A stretch of DNA of 64,000 bases. Source: Schistosoma haematobium. Its lineage: Eukaryota; Platyhelminthes; Trematoda; Strigeidida; Schistosomatidae. Location of the stretch: positions 5,720,958-5,784,957 of the forward strand of contig NC_067202.1 in NCBI RefSeq assembly GCF_000699445.3. Direction: 5' to 3'. A program made the position numbers and the translations under genes. The notes below the pieces were generated by a model. That model worked only from the letters and a program-made list of their open reading frames with translations. It did no database searches and had not been told where the DNA came from. Below, in pieces: positions 21,540-33,374 of this stretch. Every line of letters starts with the position of its first letter. Position 1 is the stretch's first letter.

Positions 21540-21735
21540 ATTCTAATTCACTTGGTATTGTTTGGCTTGTATCTTCCCATTGAGGTTTAAGTCTGCAATT
21601 GATCAGTCTGTTATTGGCATATGTGCATACTGTGCGTATGCATCGATATTGCCTTAATTCACAAGCTTTTTGTAAGCAATGATGGATAGTGGCTAGCAGT
21701 GGAATTCAGGACACACATTTCGTCCTATGAACATA
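21540..21735 (-). mobile_element. SINE-A tail and ribozyme start
   Basis: Antisense SINE-A: the CACTTGGTATTGTTTGGCTT tail through GCTAGCAGTGG and the start of the ribozyme (TTTCGTCCTA), where it breaks off. Confidence 0.8.
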
Positions 21736-22284
21736 TTCAGGTGTGAAATCATTCAGGATCTAAAAAGAGACGATTATTTTTTCTTGGAAACAATCTACCT
21801 TCATTATTATTGGTAATTTAATGTGGTTAAATAATCCGTAAATTTTAAGAATAATTAGATCACTACATGGATGTGTTCCCTCGGACTGAGATGAGTGTGT
21901 ATGACTCTTGTAAGCGATTCATTACATAGTTTAACTTGAACTTCCACGTTATTTATATTCCGATGAAGTCCAGTCAAGATCTTTACATATTATTGTTGTA
22001 TTCTTCTTCTTCTTCATCATCCAACCAATAATATTCTCATCGATTTCACTACTACATTAGTTATGCAATACACAAAACACACACAGATATTCATATTACG
22101 TTTATTTTGAATTATAAAATCAGTGAAACTGATGTGTGTTTGAAATGATCTTCACTACTTTAAATTAAAAACTCAATTTATTGAAGATGAAAAGCCACAA
22201 ACGATCACAACTTAATAAGTCTAAATAGATACATAGCTAGGACATTTTAAATACAGGTATAATTGAAATATAGTGATCACTGGA
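21736..22284. other. No feature recognised
   Basis: About 550 bp of A+T-rich sequence; a TTC run near 22000-22015. Nothing assignable. Confidence 0.5.
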
Positions 22285-22570
22285 GTTCAATCCATGTGAG
22301 ATAGTTGTCTACCTCATACAACAGACGAAGGGTTACGCAAGATCGTGGATCGATTAAAGTTACACATTGACACCGTTGGATTCCGCCTAAGTGGTGTAGA
22401 GGTTAAGTGTTCGCGTGCGAGATTGAAGTTCCTGGATTTGAGTCGTTCGTGTGAAATAGTGGATGCTTACGGAATTAAATAGTCTCATACTAGGACGAAA
22501 CAGTAATTCGTTGCTTCCGATTTGTCAATGGCAATCTAGCTTAGATTAACTTATGAATTCAACTTTAAGA
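22285..22570 (+). mobile_element. SINE-B copy, decayed
   Basis: 5' segment, tRNA-like head (CCGCCTAAGTGGTGTAGAGG), degraded ribozyme and tail in sense order. GCTGAGGAG is no longer recognisable. Confidence 0.7.
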
Positions 22571-22619
22571 ATAGGATAAGACGTGAGACGACGTTTAAAT
22601 TCAGCATAATACTTTTTCG

Positions 22620-22945
22620 TATTCATTTGGTCTCAAGTTCGAGTCCTGCGTGCGAGATTATGAATGCTCACTAAACTAAATAGTCCCATACTATGATAGA
22701 GTGGACATACAGTATTTCCAGGTTTTTATTGTTAGTCTATTATTCAACGATTTTTGATCTCAGTCAAAAAGAAATATCAAAGTTATTCTAATTTATCAAT
22801 CATTTAAACACATTATAAACAACTATAAGATTAGATAATCATTTGTATACAAACATATTTAAAAGAATTCACAAAACAACCATCCAATGCTTCCAGGGTT
22901 TTTCATGGTGGTGAAGCTTCATTTGACACATGATCTCAGCTATGG
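22620..22945 (+). mobile_element. SINE-B partial copies
   Basis: Two partial sense copies: about 22635-22760 (B box TTCGAGTCCTG, decayed ribozyme, tail) and a 3' tail at about 22875-22945. Confidence 0.6.
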
Positions 22946-22969
22946 TAATTTACTTGTACCTGATACATG

Positions 22970-23515
<546 letters not shown>

Positions 23516-24389
23516 TTCATAATCATAACAAAAACTTCCTAATTATATTGCACCTATTATAGAATTTAATTCAATTAAACAAAAAAATGTTTATCTTTTA
23601 TTTTCATTCTTCTTTGTTTTTTCTCACAAACTTTAATATCCAAATTATTTTCCCCCTTTTTTTGGTGCGTGTGTGTGTGCGTGTGTATGTTTAAATGTTT
23701 AGCAAACCAAATCAGAAAAAAATGTTGATCAATTATTGATTCCATATGGATACATCATGGGCGTACACCAAGAAATCAACAAACAAAATTGTTAACAGTT
23801 CAAGTTGGTTAAAATTTTGTTCGTGTTTTTTGAATACAAAAAAAGAAAAAATAATAATAATGAAAAAAAGAGAAAAGAGAACTTTTTTTTGTTATTTTCA
23901 ATGAGGTTTTGAATGTTCAATAAATGAGGATGTGTGTTTCAAATGATGATGAGAAAGAAAAAAAAGAAAGAAGTTAAATTTTAATGAGTTGAAAACGTTT
24001 ATTTTTTTACTTTTTTATTCTTTTTTCTTTCTTTTTTCTTCTTTTTTGTTTCTTTTTCTTTTCTTATAGATAAAAATATCTTAACTTGATAATATTGGGT
24101 CTCATTAGAAATAAAATGAACCATTACGAAATAATCTAGTTAATATAGATAGAATAGATAGACATAGATTAATATGAATATGTATATATATGAACTTTTC
24201 TTTTATTCAATCAAACTTGACCTCAAATAATGAATGATGGAAGTTGAGTAATTATTATTGTATTGTTCAATTATATAGAAACAGAAAAGAAACAAAAATT
24301 AATGAATATTTTTTTTGGGGGGGAGGGGGACAAAACACTTGATTATTAAATGAGAATAAGAATGATAAAAATGATGATGGTGATAATGA
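23516..24389. other. Low-complexity intergenic
   Basis: About 870 bp rich in homopolymer T and A, a GTGTGTGC run near 23668-23685, and an 11-base G-rich run near 24319-24329. No gene was recognised. Confidence 0.55.
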
Positions 24390-24530
24390 TGATGATGATA
24401 AAACTAGAGACATAACTAAACCTGTGAAGGAACATGAGTGAGCATTGTTGAAGAAACTCATACTATGACGAAGGAGTGGTTCAATGATTTCATGTTTTCC
24501 ATGGTGGTCTAGCAACAATTACCATAATAT
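24390..24530 (+). mobile_element. SINE-B 3' part, decayed
   Basis: GTGAGCATTGTTGAAGAAAC and the following tail (TTTTCCATGGTGGTCTAGC) correspond to the ribozyme and tail of SINE-B. Confidence 0.55.
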
Positions 24531-24599
24531 CCACAAAACACTTCAGATAATAAACAAGAAATGCTCGATAGTGATGGTCTCCAATAGGTATTTTCTAGA

Positions 24600-24945
24600 G
24601 TTCTATTAAGAAGCAGTGACCAGTGGAGTTCAACCGGATCATTTGTGAGATAATAACTCACTGATAACAATGATGGATGTGTTGCTCAATTTTGGTGAAT
24701 TAGTTGAAGTTAGACATGAACACCATTGGATGCCGGCCCAATGGTCTAGACGTTAGGCGTTCGCGTGCGAGACATGTATGTCGTAGGTTCGAATCTCGCG
24801 AGACGGAATCGTGCATGCTCACTGCTGAGGAGTCTCATAGTAGGACGAAACGGCCATCCAGTGCTTCTAGTTTTTCTATGGTAGCCTAGCTTTAATTGGA
24901 TGATGATCTCAACTATTGAAATTACTATAATAACCACAAAACCCC
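24600..24945 (+). mobile_element. SINE-B copy, nearly complete
   Basis: A full sense copy: 5' segment, tRNA-like head (GATGCCGGCCCAATGGTCTA, B box AGGTTCGAATCTC), ribozyme and tail. It contains one of the best-preserved ribozymes of the window. Confidence 0.88.
24820..24864 (+). ncRNA. Hammerhead ribozyme in SINE-B
   Basis: Seen elements: stem I CACTG/CAGTG (24820-24824 with 24859-24863), core CTGAGGA (24825-24831), stem II GTCT/GGAC with one wobble and a 7-nt loop, GAA (24847-24849), stem III ACGG/CCAT with one mismatch, cleavage triplet ATC ending at 24858. All invariant core positions are present (N7 is G). Cleavage would fall after 24858. Activity is inferred, not shown. Confidence 0.65.
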
Positions 24946-25261
24946 CTAATCTGATAATAACGTGATTATCAGAAAACATTCAAAAGTTAAAAGTTCATAG
25001 TCAACTTAAATAACTGTTTAATCCTTATTAGTATTAAAATGGTTTTTTAATTAAAGTCGAAATGTACTGCATATCAACTACATTCATCAATATTCATAGG
25101 CTACCTCATCCTCATCATAATTGATAAAAGCAGATATCATCTCATCTCCAGGAAAAGAGACTGATCAATTGCAGTCTTGAATATTAATGCAAAGATCCAA
25201 ACAATTAATATATATGAATTAAAATCAATAGAGAATTTACTTTCATTTTTTATATAGATGT

Positions 25262-25672
25262 AGAGAGTTCATCATTTGCGTGTGGGCTGCGATACTGCCC
25301 GGGTGCCGAGACCGAAGCAGGTGGTTATCTTAGGGGGCCACACCCCGAGCCTTTGAACTAAAGGTCTAACCCACAAGGCAGTGGAGCATCGTAAGGAGAT
25401 GCAGTCCCATGGTAGCCGGTGACCAACGATCGGTTCATACGCCATTTGTTCCCGCAGGATACTGGAGCCCATGTGCACCATTGGTTTGTGATCCGGTTAA
25501 GGCACCGGACATTCGCTTTTCGTCCTCTCATTTTCGTAAACAACACCCATGGTGTGATAAGACAATGAGTAGGACTTCCCTGGCAGAGGTTGTATACGCG
25601 TGGCCGTGTGAGAGCAATTCGAGAGGGAGAGCGGACTCTCCCCACTCTCGGTCGTACCAGGGCATTTGTTTG
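25262..25672 (-). repeat. Rep-H copy
   Basis: A GC-richer repeat of about 410 bp, from GCGTGTGGGCTGCGATACTG to CGTACCAGGGCATTTG, similar to copies at 40.0, 43.2 and 56.0 kb. Its open frames are short and inconsistent between copies, so it is probably non-coding. Partial SINE-A tails lie on both sides (about 25165-25240 and 25690-25745). Confidence 0.75.
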
Positions 25673-25745
25673 TTTATTTAAATCTTTTCATTGATGTTAA
25701 GGACTGCAATTTACTAGTCTCTTATTGGCATACATGTTCAACTAT

Positions 25746-26044
25746 TCATCAATGATCCGTTTTACCTTAAAATGAATATGTATAGATGTATATAAATATG
25801 CATATGTCTACTGTCCCCCGTTCCTTGTTTTATAATGCTCATAGAATCTGATTCCTTTGTCTGATTATATGAAAAAGCGTTATGAAATATCATTAAAAAC
25901 AACCTTTGTACCCCACAGAAAACAAAAAAAAACAGAACCACAATTATAGTTATTAATCAACAATTTACAGTTTATTACATCATCAACATGATTAGTAGTA
26001 ATCAATACTTTCAAATACATTACTTTTAAATATATAATGTGCAA
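25746..26044. other. No feature recognised
   Basis: About 300 bp of A+T-rich sequence; nothing assignable. Confidence 0.5.
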
Positions 26045-26325
26045 AATTTGATTGAGAAGATTTATAGCTTAGGTGAATGATTTTGATAGAGTTTTGTTCT
26101 TTGAGTTGAATAGTTTGTTTGTGGAGTTTTCATCGTTGTACTGAATGACATCAATAGTACAAACTTCAGGTAGAAGTGAAGTGAAGTTATGAACCACATG
26201 TGGAGATATTTGATTACTTCACTTCTATCTGACGTTTGTGATGATGATGTTGTTCAGAACGATGAGACCTCCACGACCAAACCATCCAGATCAGAGAACA
26301 AAACTTTATCAAAAAGTTTAAATGT
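26045..26325 (+). mobile_element. Rep-E foldback element, older copy
   Basis: The outer segment on the left (GAGAAGATTTATAGCTTAGG) and inverted arms (GATAGAGTTTTGTTCTTTGA versus AGAGAACAAAACTTTATC) match the other Rep-E copies. It is more diverged, and no target duplication was found. Confidence 0.7.
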
Positions 26326-27015
26326 TTTATTGATTTTTGTGATGACTGCCGCCTAAATTAATGTGCACTGTTTTCAATGGCTTGATTTTAAACAATCAAT
26401 TTAGACTGAGAAGGATTTGTACTAACTGGTCAAATTTTTTTAATAATTTCTTAGCAATCGAAATTCGAAATGTTTCATCATGGTTTTTAGATTGCCAAAC
26501 TATATACACTTGTTTGTGTGATATGATGTAGACCCACTTATGATTAACATAAGTCGTCTGTAGAGATTGTAAAATTCTATTAACTACGTCAGGGACTGAC
26601 GTTAAATGTTGGCTCCTAGCTAAAGCCTAAAGTTTTGGTTTCGACCGTCTCAAAGTAGTGAACTGTCATTGTTGAATTGTGCTGTCTATTTTTCGATCAT
26701 TGTCCAATTAAGGTTAGTCTGTGGTAGAAACTTAAGAATTTAACTGTTAGGTTTGTCGATCATAAGCCATTACATAATTGAAAATCAGCTGTTTTATATC
26801 TGTTAAACTGTTGACTGATTAGATAATTGTTTCATTTCATGAGTAGTATTGAAAACTAACAGAATCACTTGTGGTTATAACTTTGGAGATTGATTGTAGT
26901 ATGAAATCACAACGGTAGTGCAATAATTGTCAACCATACAACAGTAGAGTTATAGACACAAGTTTTTCTGTTGGTTTCCACTATTATTCATGAAATGATA
27001 TTCATTTATGACATT
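26326..27015. other. No feature recognised
   Basis: About 690 bp of A+T-rich sequence flanking the solo LTR; no gene or shared repeat. Confidence 0.5.
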
Positions 27016-27288
27016 AGCACTGTTACGTCCCGACAAGAACAATGAATGGTAACTTTTGGGATCTATTGATGGACTAATACTGTGCGTGTATTTTTATTGT
27101 ATAATTGTCAATTAACTAAACTATTCATATTGCAGAGGCTGAGATTGGTGTTCTGGAATTAACTGGCTGGGGTAGGCGGGAAGCAGGACCAATCAGGGCT
27201 CTAGGCTGCTCACATGTGTTTTACGCGTCGTTGGTCCGATCGATAAGTCACTGCTCCCTAAACGGCGGTCACAAGTTATAACAAGCAC
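27016..27288 (-). mobile_element. LTR-G solo LTR with 5-bp target duplication
   Basis: The LTR spans 27021-27283, with + strand ends TGTTACGTCCCGACAAG and CACAAGTTATAACA. AGCAC flanks both sides (27016-27020, 27284-27288). TG...CA ends and a 5-bp duplication are classic for an LTR retrotransposon reduced by LTR-LTR recombination. It lacks about 215 bp present in the 19.1 kb copy. Confidence 0.85.
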
Positions 27289-28024
27289 CTAAACCTTTAA
27301 GTAGCATACTATTTTATTCCGAATTTATTTAATATTTTTGAGAAAATCTAACGGTTTCGTTGCTTTGACATACTAATTGAGAATTATTTAATGATTCGTT
27401 CCGAAATCTCTCACTGCTAGGTAGTTGAAGGCTGATGTATCGGTGAAAAAAGAATGAATTTTTGTTTGTTTATTTCCGCCGAGAGACTGGACCCCAAGAA
27501 AATAGAAAGAGATAGTTTTGGTCTAGTTGAAATATTGATTGGCACATCTAAACTGTCTTTCTAGTATCAATGACCTTTAGCTAATCATTGACACGATATA
27601 TATAAGAAAACAACCCAGAGTAATACTAGATGACTGTTGGTCCAGGATGCAGTTTCCAACTCTCACTCACCGGATATGTCAAGTAGAGAACAAACTCAGC
27701 GATCAGACAACTGTATAAACTGTTCAAATCTATGAATCAATCGTATAATAATATAGAGCAAAATCCAAGCGGCATATCAACACAATTAAGAAAATAAACC
27801 ATATGTGGAAGAGAACTGAATGATAGGTCCGTAATAAATTGACAGTAACTTGGAAAAGGTATATCACACAACGTTATTGTATGTGTCAAATAAAAGTTCA
27901 CAAGTTAATGAATACAAAAAGTAGATATTTAATTATCATACAACAGAAATTGTGAACAATAACTTCCTATAGGACAGTTTCGAAAGTTTGCCTATCGCTG
28001 AATATTTATTCCAACATAGTAGAG
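27289..28024. other. No feature recognised
   Basis: About 735 bp; no gene or repeat shared with the window. Confidence 0.5.
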
Positions 28025-28195
28025 GTATTCAAGAGGAAACCCTAAACTTTGATCTCGTAGTAGTTGTCGTTTGTCAACTAGAAGAACTTGCAATCTTGAG
28101 GAAACTGCTGTTATAGGTGGGGTACGGAACTGCATCATCCATCTCCATTGTTTACGACATAATTACTGAGCTATTCAGGTTAAAAACTGTCTATT
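28025..28195 (-). mobile_element. SINE-C copy, heavily decayed
   Basis: Ordered remnants match SINE-C: GAGGAAACCCTAAAC (ribozyme 3' side), GAACTTGCAATCTTGAGG, and TACTGAGCTATTCAGG (antisense A box). The ribozyme fold is destroyed. Confidence 0.55.
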
Positions 28196-28234
28196 TATAT
28201 GACCGGAACATTAAAAACCTGTGATTTCCTGTTT

Positions 28235-28685
28235 CAGTGACCCTAAATCTAACTCCATTTGAATCTTATGAATGATTGTTATTGAAATATACATATTGTC
28301 GATCCTCATATACAATTGTCAACTTAACTTGCATTACTGAACAACGGAATAAAAACAAACCAAATACGAGAATGGATTTTGAATATGTATATTTCGTACA
28401 ATCGTTGATCAGACCAGACAGTCACAGATACGTAGCAAAGAAAAGGAAGAGGAGAGAGCAAAATGAAAGGAAACGATGAACATTGGTGAAGGACCGTGTG
28501 CCAATTCAATTTAACCAAACGTGAATCGATATTTATAGTCGAACAAAAATAATTTACAGATACATAATGAGTAAGGTAAGTAATTAGCACACATACGAAC
28601 ATATGAAAAACAGTCAAGATGAGTAGATAAATATGTTCAGAGGCTAAAATAAGTTATGTAAGCCTGACGTAGTATCAGGCACTAA
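28235..28685. mobile_element. LTR-F-like repeat
   Basis: It resembles the segments at 52.2 and 53.5 kb: AACTCCATTTG near the start, TTATTGAAATATACATATTG, GAATATGTATATTTCGTACA, ACAGTCAAGATGAGTAG and GACGTAGTATCAGGCAC at the end. The likely origin is a solo LTR related to that at 47.3 kb. An RTE fragment follows directly. Confidence 0.55.
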
Positions 28686-28687
28686 AT

Positions 28688-29235
28688 ATTGATTGGCAAG
28701 GCAATTGAAGAACAATTGAAGAACAGATGGAATTCAAAGCAACTTTCAACCAATATCAAAATCAGAATAATCAATACGGACGTCAAGGGAGTTCTACTGT
28801 ATGGAGCTGAAACTTGGAGAACTACAACAACCACCATCAGAAAGGTACGAATATTTATAAATAGTTGTCTACGTAGGATACTCAACATCCACTGACCGAA
28901 TACCATCAGCAACAGCCTTCTGTGGGAGAGAAAAAACCAGCATCTAGCTGAAGAGAAAATGAGGAAAAGACGATGGAAATGGATAGGACATACATTACGC
29001 AAATCACCAAACTGAATCACGAGACAAGCTCTAACTTAGAATTGTGACGGGAAGCGGAAAAGAGGAGGGTCAAAGAAAAAATTATGTCGGGAAATAGAAC
29101 TAGATATGAAAAGTATGAATAACAACTGGAAGGAGCTGGAAAGGATTGCCCAGGACAGGGTTGGATGGAGAATGCTGGTGAGCAGCCTATGCTCCTTCAC
29201 GAGGAGTAACAACCGTAAGTAAATAAGTAAGTAAT
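28688..29235 (+). mobile_element. RTE-like LINE 3' fragment
   Basis: About 545 bp covering [20 protein letters not shown], the [14 protein letters not shown] region, [16 protein letters not shown] and the GTAA-type tail. Stops interrupt the frame. The opposite-strand frames are shadows. Confidence 0.88.
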
Positions 29236-29590
29236 GGTTGAATTCATGAGTCAATTAAAGCCAGACCACGATGGAAAACCTAGAAGCACTGGATGACTGT
29301 TTCGTCCTAGTATGAGACTTCTCAACAATACACATCCACGATCCCGTACGCACAACTCAAATTCAGTACTTTCAATCTAGTGCATGAACGTTCAACCTTT
29401 ACACCACTGAGCCGACATTCAATGGTGTTATTGTCCAACTTCAATCAATCCACGAAATTATGTTATCGTCCACCATTATCTTCCGTGAGTTATTGCCTCA
29501 CAAAAAAAAAGCATGTTTGAACTCTACTTCACTAAAACTGCAGGAAATGCCTCTTGGAGACCGTCACTAATGAGAATATGACGACGATGA
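29236..29590 (-). mobile_element. SINE-B copy
   Basis: An antisense unit with tail, decayed ribozyme (core GTTGAGAAG), tRNA-like head (GCCGACATTCAATGG) and 5' segment. It sits immediately after the RTE tail. Confidence 0.8.
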
Positions 29591-29877
29591 TAATCAGAAG
29601 GTTTTGTGGACATTTTTTTGTATTCTGCTTTTCTTTATTTTTTTTATTTTTTTGTTTTCATTACTATATTCTATTGAATAATTTAATTTCAATCTTCATC
29701 TGCTAATGACATTTCCATTTGAATAATTGTCGTAATGAAATTATCCAATGTAAATAATCATTTGTCTTTTTTGTTTTTCTAGCTGTTTTTTTTTGTTCAG
29801 AAATAAAGAAGATGGATCTTTTTATGCATGAATGAAAATTCGATTGATTTCCAATGTATGTTAGATATAAGTTATAA
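29591..29877. other. No feature recognised
   Basis: About 290 bp, T-rich (29630-29660); nothing assignable. Confidence 0.5.
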
Positions 29878-30052
29878 TTTATGTATGAGGCGAACCTTAA
29901 ATTGGAATTCTGAAGGGAAGTGGTAAAGTGGAAGGTTAAAGGATACATTACGTAGGGAAATAGAAGTAGATATGAAAAAGATGAATAACAACCGAAAAGA
30001 ACTTAGAAGGATTGCTCCTCCACGAGGAGTAACAGGCGTAACTAAGTAAGTA
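29878..30052 (+). mobile_element. RTE-like LINE 3' fragment with internal deletion
   Basis: It matches the last 220 bp of the RTE, but the section between the ELRRIA- and LHEE-type codons is deleted. It ends AACAGGCGTAACTAAGTAAG. Confidence 0.8.
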
Positions 30053-30489
30053 ATCAACTAGAAGCACACTAGTTCAAAGGATTTTTGGTATGTTATATTC
30101 AAACAAAATGATTCCATTACATTATGTCGCTCTCATCATCGATTGTACAACATTCCAACAAAGAGGTTAGTAAATTATTTAGATGTAGTCGATAGGGAAC
30201 TCTCTATATTCTACTCAATAAATATTCACAATATAACTACAAATCAAACAAATTCAGTTGATGTATTTCATATCATATAACCTGAATTCAAGAAATAATC
30301 AAAATGCGCAAATGTGAAATAATTCTAAGATGTCGATGAGATATATACCTTTCAGAAGTCAATATATTGATTATCACATCTTAAATTAATACCAACAATT
30401 GTTGATCAAAACATAATCTCAAATCTATTTAGATACTGAATGTCAATTTTTAAGTTGTATTATTCACAAACTGATGTCAGTAGGAGTAT
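30053..30489. other. No feature recognised
   Basis: About 440 bp of A+T-rich sequence; nothing assignable. Confidence 0.5.
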
Positions 30490-30780
30490 CAACTATATCA
30501 GGGAACAATAGACAGTTGTTTCGTCCTAGTGTGGAACCACCCCCAAGCTTATATGCAAGAACACACCAGGGATTGAATGGTAAACCTTCAGGTATTATAT
30601 ATCGAATCTTTCTGTGTACATCCAGTCGTAAAAATTTCAATTTCCCATGTTGAATTCAGTGTCTAGACAATCTTGAATTCAACCACTAATTAGGTCATAT
30701 GTTCACCCTTACGGAGCACCAGACTTAAGATGAAACATATGTTCAGTGCATCCCGAAGTTTCACTGCATTCCAATAGCGT
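30490..30780. mobile_element. SINE-B-like remnants
   Basis: GACAGTTGTTTCGTCCTAGTG (minus) and later AAGATGAAACATATGTTCAG (plus) recall SINE-B ribozyme strands. Strongly diverged. Confidence 0.4.
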
Positions 30781-30844
30781 TAGTTTTGACGAATAAAAGT
30801 GATAAATTATGTCACTTAGCTAAAATATTCTAATTTCAATCAAT

Positions 30845-31350
30845 GTCAGAAGGGGTTTTGTGGATATTATAGTAATTTCAATAGTTGAGATCATGAATCA
30901 ATTAAAGCTAGACCACCATGAAAAACCTGGAAGCATTGAACGGCCGTTTCATCCTATTTGGAGACTCCTCAGCAATGCGCATCCACGATCCCGTCTCGCG
31001 AGATTCGAACCCAGGACCCATCAATCTCGCGAGTGAGCGCTTAACCACTAGATCACTAAGCCTGTATCCAACGGTGTTAATGTCTAACTTCAACTAATCC
31101 ACGGAATTGCGCCACTGTCCACCATTGTCTTCAGCGAGTCGATATCTCACAACAGACATGGTTGAACTCCACTGATTAGTGCCTCTCACTAGAACTCCAG
31201 GAAATACCTCTTAGAGTCAGTCACTAATGAGCATATAATGATTATAATCAGGGAATGGTTTTGTGGATATTATAGTAAATTTTATAGTTGAGATCATGAG
31301 TCAATTAATGCTAGATCATCATGGAATACCTAGAAACGCTGGATGACTGT
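30845..31350 (-). mobile_element. SINE-B, one full unit plus partial second unit
   Basis: An antisense unit from the GGGGTTTTGTGGATATTATAG segment through ribozyme, tRNA-like head (B box GGTTCGAATCTC on the minus strand) and 5' segment. A second tail plus ribozyme start follows (about 31260-31350), so two units lie head-to-tail. Confidence 0.85.
30933..30978 (-). ncRNA. Hammerhead ribozyme in SINE-B
   Basis: On the minus strand: stem I GCATTG/CAATGC (6 pairs), core CTGAGGA, stem II starting GTCT with a wobble closing pair, GAA, stem III ACGG/CCGT fully paired, and cleavage triplet GTT. Both stem I strands differ from the family (GCACTG/CAGTGC) by one change each, and pairing is kept. Cleavage at GTT is normally slower than at GTC. 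Confidence 0.6.
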
Positions 31351-32014
31351 TACATCAAACAATGAAAATCCGTAACCGACAACTAGCTATATGAAAAACT
31401 AGATCAATATTGACAGAAATAAACACGTTCCTTTTTAGTTGTTACCAAGACAAGAAAAAACATTTTCCACAATAATAGCAAATTCATTCCCACTGATAGT
31501 TATCTCATATTGTACATCAGAACAAACAAACAAACAATTAACACATTTAAACGTTCTTTTAGTCTTTCTTAAGTATATTTCAGTATTCATGTCATACAAA
31601 AAAATACCTACTAAGGATGTTTATGATAGAAATTAATCATAACACCCTCTTGTTGTTGACAAATCACAAAACTATGTTGTTTTTATCTGATGTTATTATT
31701 ATTATTATTACTATTACTGTTACTCCATCTTTTCAAAACACATTTCATATTGAAACCATGACTATCTCAGTCATGAATGAGATCTCATTATATTGATACC
31801 ATTGAACAACATGGAATCGAAATTCTGGCCATTTTAAAATTTTAAATTTTTTTGTTTATATACTTATATATGTGTTAGTGATTAGTTATTTCATTCCGTT
31901 TTTCAGATCTAATAGTTTCCTTATGAACTAAAATGTTAATAATTTGTTTATTTGTTTACTATTAGGAAAAAATCACTTAACTGTAAAATAAAAAAGATTA
32001 TCGCACAAGCTAAT
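31351..32014. other. No feature recognised
   Basis: About 660 bp with an ATT/ACT microsatellite near 31694-31722. No gene. Confidence 0.5.
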
Positions 32015-32630
32015 GGCTATCTAGACTCGATAGCTAAGTGGATAATGCGATAGTGTCTGAAGTGAACAGTACTTGATTCGAGACCCTGAGTGGACATCAA
32101 CTCTGGGATGCAGGTACGTCTAACTAACGAGTTCCAAATAGGAAGAAATATGAGATCTGAATTTTACTGTTAATCATCATTTATCTTTTCTTATAATACT
32201 GATAACTCGAAGCAACATCGTGGCATTCTGCAATGGATGCACATATGGCAATAAGAGACCGATCACTTGCAGTCCTAAACTTCAATGGGAAGATTTAAGT
32301 AAATAATATCAAGTGAATTCAAACTTCATACGATTGCATAAACAAGTGGTTATCAGGACTCAGTAGCTTAGTGGATCACGCGATGGTGTCTAAAGTGAAC
32401 GGTATTGGTTTCGAGACCCTAAGTGAACATCAACTTTGCGATGCAGGTACATCCATCTGAAGAGTCCAAGATAGAATGAAACACGCGATCTAAATTCCAT
32501 TACTAGCCGCTATACATCACTGCTTATAATGCATGTGATATCTAAACCATCCACGCTAGACACATATATGCCAATAAGACACCAATCAATAGCAATACTT
32601 AACATCAATGAGGTGATTTAAAAATTTAAA
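32015..32630 (+). mobile_element. SINE-A, two tandem units
   Basis: Two diverged sense units of about 310 bp (32015-32325 and 32330-32630) in direct repeat, each with A box (TAGCTAAGTGGATAATG; TAGCTTAGTGGATCACG) and a decayed ribozyme (CTAACGAGTTCC; CTGAAGAGTCC). Confidence 0.8.
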
Positions 32631-32719
32631 ACACAAAAATGCATCGTAGAGATCAACTAATCAGAGCTATAGGGAGAACAGTTCGACTTTTTGTGATAAA
32701 CTTTAAATAAATAATGAAT

Positions 32720-32960
32720 TATCAGAAGGGGTTTGTGGAGATTTTGCAAATTTCAGAGGTTGACATCATGAGTCAATTGAAGCTAGACCACCATGGAAAA
32801 CCTGAAAGAACTGAACGGCCGTTTCGTCCTAGTATGGGACTCCTCAGCAGTGCGCATCCACGATCCCGCACCCCGCGAGATTCGAACTCAGGACCTACCA
32901 GTCTCGCGCCGGGCACCTAACCGACTAGATGACTGAGCCGGCATCCAATGTTGTTAATGA
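32720..32960 (-). mobile_element. SINE-B copy, well preserved
   Basis: Antisense tail, ribozyme and complete tRNA-like head (GCCGGCTCAGTCATCTAG on the minus strand). The 5' segment is missing. Confidence 0.85.
32808..32855 (-). ncRNA. Hammerhead ribozyme in SINE-B
   Basis: Core CTGAGGA and GAA intact. Stem II GTCC/GGAC is perfect, stem III ACGG/CCGT is perfect, and stem I GCACTG/CAGTTC has five of six pairs. The cleavage triplet is GTT instead of GTC. This is one of the most complete copies structurally. Confidence 0.65.
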
Positions 32961-33374
32961 TGAATTAATACTTATTATTATTTACTATTATTATTATTAC
33001 TTAGGAAACAAAGTATAAATAACTTTGTATGGTGCTTGAATCGTTATAAATAAAGATTAAATGTTACGTAACAATCCTGTAATTCTTACTAATCAGCATG
33101 CAAACCACTTCTGTCCATAATTCCTAACCGTGAACTACCAATCCCTACTTAATCTAAAAGTGACTCATGATAAAAGTAAACCCCTTATTCTAAATTTTCT
33201 ATTTTTGTATTCTGGCTAGATAGTTAGTTCATAATGAAAATTCAAACCTTAATTCCTAAATCTAACTTCTTATCCAAAATCTTAAAACTAATTCGTTAAC
33301 CAGAAACAACCCAGGGAACTTATAAAAATCTTTTTGTATTCATCTAAGTGTTTTTTTTAAAATGAATGTTCTGT
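32961..33374. other. No feature recognised
   Basis: About 410 bp starting with an ATT microsatellite (32965-33000). No gene. Confidence 0.5.

Noticed and set aside
25272..25681. Overlapping frames on both strands in Rep-H
   Set aside because: GC-rich repeat opens several frames by composition; they are not conserved among the four copies.
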